From Flavobacteriales bacterium (GTDB lineage Bacteria; Bacteroidota; Bacteroidia; Flavobacteriales; UBA7430), in the NCBI GenBank assembly GCA_024959975.1, contig JANXFM010000104.1:1-23493 (forward strand): 23,493 nt of DNA, given 5' to 3'. This document shows positions 6,448-13,668 of the stretch, one piece after another (positions within the stretch are counted from its first letter, which is position 1; each line of letters opens with the position of its first letter). Both the position numbers and the translations under genes were made by a program. The notes beneath the pieces are model-generated. The model saw nothing but the letters and a program-made list of their open reading frames with translations, had not been told where the DNA came from and did not search any database.

Positions 6448-8982
6448 TTATTTATCAAAATGTTTTTCAAGAAGATAAACTAAATACTCCCGATGAGCAT
6501 CGGTACTCGCTCCTGAAGACTTAGAACTCTTCATCGTTTTAAGAATCGTATTTAGTTGATGGTGCACCTGAGTACGAACCATTGCGTTTAACCTTTTATT
6601 TTTTGCAATTCGAATCAATCTATTCACATACACTACTTGTAAATTTTGACGGAAGCTATTTACTTCCATATCCTTATCCATTTCAAAAATGGCATGATTC
6701 AGGTCATTAAAATAAACCGACACATCATATTCATTGCCGTAAAGTGAACTATTTACCAGTCTGTTCAGTACATTGCTATTTAACAATTGTCCCAAGATCA
6801 TTTTTTGAATCCCTAAAACTCGTTCATGTATTTTTGGGTCTTCACCACGGTAAGGCGTGTTAAATCCTCTTCGTTGTTGTTGTAAATAAGGGTACAAAGC
6901 TTCTGCTTTTTCAAAGGCATTTGGAGCAAAAGCGTATTTTGCCAGGGCATTCACAGCAGCTTTTTGTTCTTCATACGAAACCGGTGTAAAAGGTTTGGCG
7001 TCTGTATCTTGTCCTACCATAGCCCGATTCACATGCACCCCCGCAATCTGTCGGCTAATAATTTTTAGAGAGGTGTAATATTGTCCGGTAAGCGTATGAT
7101 AGGAATTCAACAACTCCTGATGTGAACCTCCATCCTTTCGGTATTTACCCAAAACATTTGGCAGTATCTTGTTCACTAATTTAATTCGATCAATAGCGTA
7201 CAAAACAGGCTCTGAAGTCAGGTCGTAGATCATGGCATCAGGGTCGATTCCTTTACCCGTACTACGCATATCATCAGCATCGTTCGCAAAAGCATGCTCA
7301 TGTTTGGTGCTCTCACTCAAAATAGCGTTCAAACCCTCTTCATCGATCTCTGAATAAGCAAATCGAATGGCCCAATGGTCGTAAGGCCCGGGAATGGTAT
7401 CGTAGTACAATCCCTGGTTTTCCGGATCTAAACTAAAATTGATCGCCGGATATTCCATAACGGATGAGCAAAGCCCTTTTTCATAGGTGGTTTCTTTATT
7501 CAAGATCTCTTCGTAAGACAAAAGAGTAGAGCCTTTAAAGTTGTGATTCAAACCAAGTGTATGTCCTACTTCGTGAATCACCAACCTCTTTAATGATTCT
7601 CTGATTAAAGCTTCCTTAGCCACCTGCGAAAGTTCTAGCGCATCTACTGCACTTTGAGCAAATAAATTATTCGATTGCATCCATGCAGAAGCCGAACAAT
7701 AATGCTCGTCCACAGCATCTTCCTCATCCGAAAATAAGGCGGTCTGTTCAAATAGCTCAGCTTGCTTCATTCGCTTGGTAATGTACACCCACTCCAACAT
7801 AATGTCGGCACCTAAAATTTGTCCGGTACGAGGATTCACAAAACATGGTCCATAACCTCCAAATGGAGGCCTAGGCGACGAGGCCCAACGCAACACATTG
7901 TAGCGAATATCGCCCGCATCCCACTCAGCATCGTCAGGTTGAATTTTTGCCTGAACAGCGTTTTTAAATCCGGCACTTTCAAATGCTAAACTCCACGATT
8001 CTATTGCTTCTTTAATCAAGTCTCTCAAAGCTACAGGAGTAGTGTTTTCAATCCAATACACCAAAGGCTCAACCGGCTCAGAAAGCTCAAGTTCAGGGTC
8101 CTTTTTTACCAAATTCCAACGGTGTACCAAATCACGATAATTAATTGCTTCGGCCGTAGTCATGTCGTTTACACGCGTCGTAAAGCATCCAACACGAGGA
8201 TCGTCAAAACGGGACTGAAAATCGTTGTCCGGCATTTCGATCAATGAATGTTGAACCAAAACATTTACATAACGTGAATCAGCAACAGCAGAACTACCGG
8301 GAATTTTTGGCAGGACATTATCGTATGCATATTGAACAATAATGTCGGTGTTTTCAGGGTAATTTTTCAGCTTGTGATATTTCGTTTTTGTCTTACTGAG
8401 TTTTCCAATTTGAAATCCTTTAAACCCGGAGCCACTTGCACGTTTTAATTGCTGCATGTTTTCTCTTAAGAAAATCTTGTCGGCATCAATTAAAAACTTT
8501 GTACTGTCTTTACTTGTCGCTACAATAGCTTCGCTAACCAATACCGGATTATTTACATTGGCATCAGAAGATCTGGCCAAAGCACTTTCTTCATCAAAAT
8601 AGTAACGTGTATTTTGCTGAACAAATTCAATACGGTTGTAATACTTTTCAATTTTAAAAACCTTAGAGCCTCTAAAGTTTCCTCTAAAGAAACCCGCATC
8701 GAGAACTCCATTCTCTATGTAACTAAAATGAATGTATTCCTTATTTAATTGCTCTTCGGTTACCTCTAAATAAAGCTTACCCTTTTCCTTACCACGATAC
8801 AAGGTAAAAAGCCCTTCGATCTTTTCAGAATCTTTGATTTTTTCCTTGTATTTATCCTTAGATCCTTTTTTAGCTGTTATTGCAGTTTTAGATTTTTTCT
8901 TTCCAAATATTTGCGCTTCTACAGGTTGTGTAATTGCCATACACACCAACAAAACCCCCAGGGGATAGATCCATTTTTTCAT
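6448..8982 (-). CDS. Secreted zinc-dependent metalloprotease, metzincin-like (DUF5117/DUF5118 family)
   Basis: An 844-residue protein starts with a Sec signal peptide: KK, then a hydrophobic stretch ending near PVEA at about residue 23. The zinc-binding metzincin signature HEVGHTLGLNH occupies residues 470-480, with ligands H470, H474 and H480 and base E471. A following SVMEYP segment is a plausible Met-turn. Length and architecture, with a large N-terminal region before the zinc domain, fit the Bacteroidota family annotated as zinc-dependent metalloprotease with DUF5117/DUF5118 regions. No T9SS sorting domain is visible at the C-terminus (it ends LLEKHFDK), so the protein may stay in the periplasm or outer membrane. 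A -7 box TATCTTTG lies about 24 bases upstream. The natural substrate is unknown. Confidence 0.87.
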   Translation of the reverse strand: MKKWIYPLGVLLVCMAITQPVEAQIFGKKKSKTAITAKKGSKDKYKEKIKDSEKIEGLFTLYRGKEKGKLYLEVTEEQLNKEYIHFSYIENGVLDAGFFRGNFRGSKVFKIEKYYNRIEFVQQNTRYYFDEESALARSSDANVNNPVLVSEAIVATSKDSTKFLIDADKIFLRENMQQLKRASGSGFKGFQIGKLSKTKTKYHKLKNYPENTDIIVQYAYDNVLPKIPGSSAVADSRYVNVLVQHSLIEMPDNDFQSRFDDPRVGCFTTRVNDMTTAEAINYRDLVHRWNLVKKDPELELSEPVEPLVYWIENTTPVALRDLIKEAIESWSLAFESAGFKNAVQAKIQPDDAEWDAGDIRYNVLRWASSPRPPFGGYGPCFVNPRTGQILGADIMLEWVYITKRMKQAELFEQTALFSDEEDAVDEHYCSASAWMQSNNLFAQSAVDALELSQVAKEALIRESLKRLVIHEVGHTLGLNHNFKGSTLLSYEEILNKETTYEKGLCSSVMEYPAINFSLDPENQGLYYDTIPGPYDHWAIRFAYSEIDEEGLNAILSESTKHEHAFANDADDMRSTGKGIDPDAMIYDLTSEPVLYAIDRIKLVNKILPNVLGKYRKDGGSHQELLNSYHTLTGQYYTSLKIISRQIAGVHVNRAMVGQDTDAKPFTPVSYEEQKAAVNALAKYAFAPNAFEKAEALYPYLQQQRRGFNTPYRGEDPKIHERVLGIQKMILGQLLNSNVLNRLVNSSLYGNEYDVSVYFNDLNHAIFEMDKDMEVNSFRQNLQVVYVNRLIRIAKNKRLNAMVRTQVHHQLNTILKTMKSSKSSGASTDAHREYLVYLLEKHFDK

Positions 8983-9005
8983 GGTGACTAATTTTTTAGT
9001 TGCTT

Positions 9006-9041
9006 CAAAGATAAACCATCATAGCAATAATCATACTCAAA
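9006..9041 (-). promoter_or_regulatory. Promoter of the zinc protease gene
   Basis: Read on the minus strand, TATCTTTG (9013 to 9006) is a perfect TAnnTTTG -7 box. A TTTG at 9041-9038 lies 24 bases upstream, slightly wide for a -33 element. Transcription would begin about 18-20 bases before the ATG at 8982. Confidence 0.6.
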
Positions 9042-9098
9042 TGGTTGTTAGTTGGTGGTTGGTTGTCCAAGTTGGTGGTTGGTGGTTGGTGGTTGATG
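9042..9098 (+). repeat. GGTTGGT heptamer-like tandem repeat, GG-rich
   Basis: The stretch is made of repeated GGTTGGT / GTTGGTGG units containing many GG dinucleotides spaced by 1-3 bases. It lies upstream of the protease promoter on the other strand and before the palindromic element. A short open frame reads through it, but I see no sign that it is coding. Confidence 0.7.
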
Positions 9099-9110
9099 GC
9101 AGTGACCTGA

Positions 9111-9140
9111 GCCTGCCTACCGCAGGCAGTCCTGCCGAAG
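9111..9140 (+). repeat. 30-nt hairpin module, copy 2
   Basis: The stem is GCCTGC (9111-9116) paired with GCAGGC (9122-9127) around CTACC, with a tail ending CTGCCGAAG. It agrees with 160-189 at 25 of 30 positions and has a compensatory change in the stem. It abuts copy C of the larger element. Confidence 0.65.
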
Positions 9141-9222
9141 GGGAGGGCACTACAGGGGTGTTTATCCGACACAACAATTTTCAACTTTTAAGAACACCCC
9201 ACGAGCCCCCCTCAAGGGGGGA
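9138..9222 (-). repeat. Dispersed palindromic intergenic element, copy C (inverted)
   Basis: This is the reverse complement of copy B. Its 52-base core (9149-9200) differs from 4480-4531 at only three positions. The CCCCCCTCAAGGGGGG palindrome on the right (9206-9221) corresponds to the left palindrome of copy B. The opposite end is degenerate and merges with the 30-nt hairpin module. Confidence 0.75.
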
Positions 9223-9255
9223 ATTATTACTAAAACTTTGACTTTTTGAAAGACA

Positions 9256-9324
9256 ACCAACCTACCAAAATACCAACCTACCAAAATACTTTGTACTTCG
9301 TACCTTGTACCTTGTACCTTGTAC
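9256..9324 (+). repeat. Two adjacent short tandem repeats before the M16 peptidase promoter
   Basis: ACCAACCTACCAAAAT occurs twice in perfect tandem (9256-9271, 9272-9287). It is followed by CTTGTAC three times in perfect tandem (9304-9324), preceded by CTTTGTAC and CTTCGTAC variants. The array ends 9 bases before the -7 box. Confidence 0.8.
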
Positions 9325-9332
9325 TTAATACT

Positions 9333-9340
9333 TATCTTTG
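9333..9340 (+). promoter_or_regulatory. -7 promoter box of the M16 peptidase gene
   Basis: TATCTTTG is a perfect TAnnTTTG box. Only CCGC separates it from the ATG at 9345, so transcription would begin at or within a few bases of the start codon. This supports ATG 9345 over the longer open frame upstream. Confidence 0.6.
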
Positions 9341-9344
9341 CCGC

Positions 9345-10577
9345 ATGGAAATTCAAACGCATCAATTGGCAAATGGCATTCGCATTATTCATCACCATGT
9401 AAATAGTGCTGTAGCTCATTGTGGAATAATGATCAACACAGGGTCAAGAGATGAGGCTGCGCCTGAACAGGGAATAACACATTTCATAGAACACGCCTTG
9501 TTTAAGGGGACTAAAAAGCGCAAGGCTTTCCATATTTTAAGCCGATTGGAAGATGTTGGTGGCGAATTAAACGCCTACACCACAAAGGAAGAAACCTGGT
9601 ATTATTCTTCTTTTATGAAAGAATATTACGAGCGATCCATAGAACTTTTAAGCGACATTATTTTCAATTCTACACTTCCTAAAAAGGAGCTGGAAAAAGA
9701 GAAAGATGTGATCATGGATGAGATCTATTCCTACCTCGACAGTCCTTCGGAAGCCATTTTTGATGATTATGAAGAGTTGATTTACCACGGACATCCCATA
9801 GGTAGAAATATTCTCGGCATAAAGAAGACCATACAAAGTTTTGATCCTAAAACTGTAAAGGCATACATGCAAAGGCATTACAATACCGACCAGATAATCT
9901 TAAGTTCGGTAGGGAATATTGACTTTAACAAGCTAGTGCGTTACGCCGAAAAACATTTAAGTCATGTCCCAAGCAATAAACGTACACACGATCGTTTGGG
10001 CATTAATGGTTACGAAACCCGTGAGCTGCATGTCAAAAAAGATATTCTGCAAGCGCATTGTATTATTGGTAACAGAGCTTACAGTGCCCAAGACCCTAAA
10101 GCCAGAACACTTATTCTCCTTAGCAACCTTTTAGGTGGCCCCGGAATGAATTCTCGACTGAATTTAGGAATTAGAGAAAAATACGGTTTCACGTACACAA
10201 TCGAGTCCAACTACACCACCTACTGCGATACGGGTGTATGGAGTATTTACTTTGGTACAGAACCTCAAAGCGTAAAAAAAACCATCAAACTGATCTACAA
10301 AGAGCTTAAAAAGCTTCGCGAAACTAAGCTGGGACCCGTACAATTACAAAAAGCTAAACAGCAGCTCATCGGTCAATTGGCAATAGCTCAAGAAAATAAT
10401 TGCAACCTTATGCAATCAATTGCCAAAAGCTACCAGGCCTTTGGAAAAGTGGAGCGTATTGAAGAAACCAACAATAAAATATTGGCCATCACAGCAGAAG
10501 AAATTCAGGAAGTAGCTCAAGATATCTTTAGAGAAGATCAGCTAAGCACCATTATTTACGAACCCAAAGACGCTTAA
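9345..10577 (+). CDS. M16-family zinc peptidase (processing-peptidase type)
   Basis: This is a 410-residue M16 peptidase. It has the inverted zinc motif HxxEH as H46-F-I-E49-H50, and E126 in VIMDEIYSY supplies the probable third zinc ligand. The second half-domain includes GGPGMNSRLNLGIREKYGFTYTI, the conserved Gly-rich Arg-(x)-Tyr region that shapes the substrate chamber. The length equals one M16B protomer, similar to mitochondrial processing peptidase beta. The catalytic residues are intact, so it is not the inactive partner often encoded beside such enzymes, and no such partner is present here. No signal peptide is evident from ATG 9345. I reject the 33-residue upstream extension because it is made of the tandem repeats and the promoter. 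The O-methyltransferase gene follows after one base. Confidence 0.88.
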   Translation: MEIQTHQLANGIRIIHHHVNSAVAHCGIMINTGSRDEAAPEQGITHFIEHALFKGTKKRKAFHILSRLEDVGGELNAYTTKEETWYYSSFMKEYYERSIELLSDIIFNSTLPKKELEKEKDVIMDEIYSYLDSPSEAIFDDYEELIYHGHPIGRNILGIKKTIQSFDPKTVKAYMQRHYNTDQIILSSVGNIDFNKLVRYAEKHLSHVPSNKRTHDRLGINGYETRELHVKKDILQAHCIIGNRAYSAQDPKARTLILLSNLLGGPGMNSRLNLGIREKYGFTYTIESNYTTYCDTGVWSIYFGTEPQSVKKTIKLIYKELKKLRETKLGPVQLQKAKQQLIGQLAIAQENNCNLMQSIAKSYQAFGKVERIEETNNKILAITAEEIQEVAQDIFREDQLSTIIYEPKDA

Positions 10578-10578
10578 G

Positions 10579-11220
10579 ATGGAATTCATTTCGAAGGAGC
10601 TTGATACATACTGTAATGAGCACACAAGCGAAGAGTGTGAGGTTTTAAAAGAGCTCAACCACGAAACACATACCTCGGTACTAAATCCACGTATGATTTC
10701 CGGAAATCTTCAAGGGCAATTTTTAACCATGATCAGTAAAATGATGCAAGCCAAATGCATACTGGAAATCGGAACCTACACGGGTTACTCGGCAATCTGT
10801 TTGGCTAAAGGACTTCCTGCAGATGGTGTATTGCACACGATTGATGTAAACGAGGAACTGGAGGATATGAATACCCGATATTTTGAGAAAGCAGATTTCG
10901 AACATCAAATTGTACAACATATTGGCGATGCCAGCAAGATCATTCCAAACTTAGATCTGAAAATTGATCTGGCATTTATTGATGCCGATAAAAAAAACTA
11001 CCCGCTTTATTTTGACCTCCTGATAGACAAAATAAATCCTGGAGGCTGGATTATTGCAGACAATGTATTGTGGTCAGGAAAAGTAATAGAAAAACTTGAC
11101 CCCTTGGATAAAGCCACAATAGCACTTGTTGAATACAACAATAAAATACATCAAGATTCCCGCGTAGAAAATCTACTACTTCCTCTTAGAGATGGTCTTA
11201 TGATCTGTCGAAAAAAATAA
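10579..11220 (+). CDS. Class I SAM-dependent O-methyltransferase (COMT/CCoAOMT-like)
   Basis: The 213-residue length is typical of bacterial catechol/caffeoyl-CoA O-methyltransferase homologues. SAM-binding motif I is ILEIGTYTGYSAICLA (residues 61-76), and D89 in HTIDVNEE is the ribose-binding acid. The divalent-metal ligands appear as D135 in FIDADKKNY and D161-N162 in IIADNVLWSG, the same D...D-N arrangement as COMT. The enzyme would methylate a catechol-like hydroxyl in the cytoplasm, but the substrate is unknown. It begins one base after the M16 peptidase stop, so the two are translationally linked, a pairing whose meaning is unclear. A large inverted repeat begins within its stop codon. 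Confidence 0.9.
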   Translation: MEFISKELDTYCNEHTSEECEVLKELNHETHTSVLNPRMISGNLQGQFLTMISKMMQAKCILEIGTYTGYSAICLAKGLPADGVLHTIDVNEELEDMNTRYFEKADFEHQIVQHIGDASKIIPNLDLKIDLAFIDADKKNYPLYFDLLIDKINPGGWIIADNVLWSGKVIEKLDPLDKATIALVEYNNKIHQDSRVENLLLPLRDGLMICRKK

Positions 11221-11272
11221 TATTATTTGCCAATCGATGCATAATGTAGTACATTGATTGGTAAATATTATT
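11219..11272 (+). repeat. Inverted repeat with 21-base arms between O-methyltransferase and secreted-protein genes
   Basis: The left arm is 11219-11239 and the right arm 11252-11272, around a 12-base loop. They pair at 18 of 21 positions, and two of the three mismatches become G-U wobbles in RNA. The inner parts are CCAATCGATG and CATTGATTGG. The lower stem is AT-rich and there is no clean T run, so it is at best a weak terminator. It could also be an operator or a 5'-UTR structure for the downstream gene. Confidence 0.7.
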
Positions 11273-11277
11273 ACACC

Positions 11278-13287
11278 TTGAAAAAATTACAAATACTACT
11301 CTTACTTTCACTAATTCCTCTTTTTAGCTCTGCTACTCACCTAATCGGTGGAGAAATAACCTACACTTGTCTTGGCAACAATCAATACGAAATTAAATTA
11401 ACCATTTATGTCGATTGTGGTCCGACAAACACACTGGGTACCGGCTTTGATATTGATGGTTTAATTGCCATTTACGACAACAATAATAACCTCTATGAAT
11501 ACATAGATATTTTTAATCCTCAAATCACTGAATTAAGTGATGAAACTGTAGGGAATGATTGCTTTGAACTCCCTACGGGCTTATGTATCAAACAGGGTAT
11601 TTACACGACAACCGTAAACCTCCCTCCTATTCCCGGAGGTTACCAAATTGCCTACCAGCGTTGTTGTAGAAATCCTTCCATTAACAATATTGACATCCCC
11701 GAATTTTTTGGCTCTACCTTTACGACTCACATTCCGGGTTCAGACGAAACAAGTGAATGCAACAGCAGTCCCACTTTTAATTCCTACCCACCCCTGGCAC
11801 TCTGTTTGGGAGATGATATCAATGTAGACCTATCTGCTATCGATGCCGATGGCGATTCTTTGGTTTATGAATTAACGACTCCATTTCATGGTGCAAATGA
11901 TGTTGATCCAACAGAAATAACCCCACCTCCATTTACACCCATAATTTGGGTTGCAGGATTTTCAGCAAGCTATCCGATGAATTCCGATCCGGCTATTGCA
12001 ATCAATTCAACTAGTGGAATGATTACAGGAACTCCTACCTCAATGGGAATGTCTACCATTGGTGTTAAAGTAAGTGAATATCGCGATGGAATACGCATCA
12101 ATGAAATTATCAGAGACTTCTGTTTCCTGGTGGTCGACTGTAATGTTACTACGGCTTCTTTCCCCCTTTCTAACTGGTACTGTAACTCCTTAACCGTTGA
12201 GTTTTTAAACGACAGCTACAATGCAGATACGTACCTCTGGGATTTTGGCGACAATGGAGCTACTTCCACATTATTTGAACCGAATCATACGTACCCAGAC
12301 ACAGGAATGTACACGGCAAGCTTAATTGCCAACCCAAATACGGTTTGTGCAGACACCAATACGGTAACTTTCCCTCTTTACACGGAGTTATTGCCTTATT
12401 TTGAAAATCCCGACCCTCAATGTGTGGACAATAATAGTTTCGATCTGTTTGGAGAAGGTGCGACTCCGCCGGGAACAATATTTACCTGGAATTTTGGCGC
12501 CAATGCAACACCTTCTACATCGAATGTCCTTAATCCTACAGGAATTACATTTCCCGAAGTAGGAACTTATCCTATTTCCTACAACTTACAATACAACGAT
12601 TGCGATGAAACCTACCTTGGAACCTTAGCAGTTTTCGATGAAGATATTTTCCCTGAAGTACCGGATTTATCAGCTCAATGTTTCGACGGAAATTCCTTTG
12701 ATTTTACTGCCGAAGGAACCTATCCGAATCAGTCGACTTTCTTGTGGAATTTTGGTTCAAATGCAAATCCACAAACTTCAACCCAACAAAACCCGAATAA
12801 TATTCAATTTTTAAATCCGGGCACACATAATATTTCGCTAAGTGTTTATGCAAATGGCTGTGATAATTCTACTGAAAATTCAATAAACATACATGAACCC
12901 TTTAATCTAAACATTACAGCTACTCCTTTAAGTGGATGTGAACCCGTAAACGTAGATTTTAACACAAATCTAGATGGCAACAATTACACTTTTGACTGGG
13001 ACTTAGGCAACGACAATACCGCAAATACAAACATCGTAAGTGAAACCTACATGGCCGGTAACTATGACGTAACTTTGGTCGCAGTAGATAAAATAACAAA
13101 TTGCTCAAAATCTGTATCGCTAAACGAAGACATTATTGTGGTACCACAGCCAATCTCAGAATTTACGCTTAACTCCGATGTATTCATACTGGGAGATCTT
13201 ATTTTAATTACCAATAATGCTCAATATGCCAATTCATTGACTTATGAATTCAGTACCGGATACACCAGTAACGAAGAATCACCTTAA
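11278..13287 (+). CDS. Secreted PKD-repeat protein, N-terminal part, ended by an in-frame TAA
   Basis: From TTG at 11278 the protein starts with a short Sec signal peptide: KK, a Leu-rich core, then a cut near FSSA/THLIGGE. An N-terminal domain opening with HLIGGEITY follows, typical of Bacteroidota gliding-associated surface proteins. Four PKD-like beta-sandwich repeats have their W-(D/N)-(F/L)-G cores at W321, W404, W490 and W574, spaced 83-86 residues. A fifth begins on schedule (YEFSTG at 656-661) and is cut at codon 670 by TAA (13285-13287). The same frame reopens at once and encodes the T9SS sorting domain. No ATG is available. TTG 11254 lies inside the right arm of the inverted repeat, so 11278 is preferred. 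As written, the product would be exported to the periplasm but could not be sorted by T9SS. Confidence 0.78.
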   Translation: MKKLQILLLLSLIPLFSSATHLIGGEITYTCLGNNQYEIKLTIYVDCGPTNTLGTGFDIDGLIAIYDNNNNLYEYIDIFNPQITELSDETVGNDCFELPTGLCIKQGIYTTTVNLPPIPGGYQIAYQRCCRNPSINNIDIPEFFGSTFTTHIPGSDETSECNSSPTFNSYPPLALCLGDDINVDLSAIDADGDSLVYELTTPFHGANDVDPTEITPPPFTPIIWVAGFSASYPMNSDPAIAINSTSGMITGTPTSMGMSTIGVKVSEYRDGIRINEIIRDFCFLVVDCNVTTASFPLSNWYCNSLTVEFLNDSYNADTYLWDFGDNGATSTLFEPNHTYPDTGMYTASLIANPNTVCADTNTVTFPLYTELLPYFENPDPQCVDNNSFDLFGEGATPPGTIFTWNFGANATPSTSNVLNPTGITFPEVGTYPISYNLQYNDCDETYLGTLAVFDEDIFPEVPDLSAQCFDGNSFDFTAEGTYPNQSTFLWNFGSNANPQTSTQQNPNNIQFLNPGTHNISLSVYANGCDNSTENSINIHEPFNLNITATPLSGCEPVNVDFNTNLDGNNYTFDWDLGNDNTANTNIVSETYMAGNYDVTLVAVDKITNCSKSVSLNEDIIVVPQPISEFTLNSDVFILGDLILITNNAQYANSLTYEFSTGYTSNEESP

Positions 13288-13290
13288 TAC

Positions 13291-13668
13291 ATGCCACCGA
13301 GTACCGGAGATCTTACCATATGGCAATACGCCATAAATGAAGAGTTCGGATGTATTGACTCAAGCAGTGTGGAAACTCATGTTGATTATGAATACACTTT
13401 TTGGACTCCAAACTCGTTTACTCCTAATGGAGATTTACTCAATGATAATTTTAGTCCCGTTTACAAAAGAATAAAAGAATACAGATTGCAAATATTTAAT
13501 CGCTGGGGCCAATTAATCTTCGATGAATCGGGAGAAAACCCTAAATGGAATGGGGATTTTTACGATGGTACTCCATGTACTATTGACAGCTATGTGTACC
13601 TCATAAACTACAAAGGTTTAGATGGAAGTTGGCATAAAACCAAAGGTGTCGTAAATCTTATTCGCTAA
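13291..13668 (+). pseudogene. Detached T9SS type B (gliding-motility-associated) C-terminal sorting domain
   Basis: This is the continuation, in the same frame, of the gene at 11278-13287, separated only by TAA and one TAC codon. The first ~35 residues finish the fifth PKD-like repeat (WQYAINEEFGCIDSS). The rest is a typical type B C-terminal domain: WTPNSFTPNGDLLNDNFSP, then LQIFNRWGQLIFD, WNGDFYDG and a final KGVVNLIR. On its own it would be 125 residues with no signal peptide, so it could not reach T9SS. No convincing ribosome site precedes the ATG at 13291. I read it as the broken 3' end of one gene, through a real nonsense mutation or a sequence error. The last 11 bases overlap the convergent alkaline phosphatase gene. 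Confidence 0.85.

Noticed and set aside
8981..9241. An 86-codon open frame in the gap between the zinc protease and M16 peptidase genes
   Set aside because: It consists of the GGTTGGT array, the 30-nt hairpin module and palindromic element copy C. It has no domain-like composition and starts inside the divergent gene's start region.
9042..9324. A CRISPR array in the repeat-rich gap
   Set aside because: The repeats are 7- and 16-base direct tandems without spacers, and no cas genes are near.
9246..9344. A 33-residue N-terminal extension of the M16 peptidase
   Set aside because: It is encoded by the tandem repeats and the -7 box. The family N-terminus begins normally at ATG 9345.
11254..11277. 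TTG at 11254 as the start of the PKD-repeat protein
   Set aside because: It lies within the right arm of the inverted repeat and would add eight residues before a signal peptide that is already complete from TTG 11278. It is not fully excluded.
13291..13668. The sorting-domain fragment as an independent small gene
   Set aside because: It has no signal peptide and no convincing ribosome site, and it completes a repeat begun in the same frame upstream.
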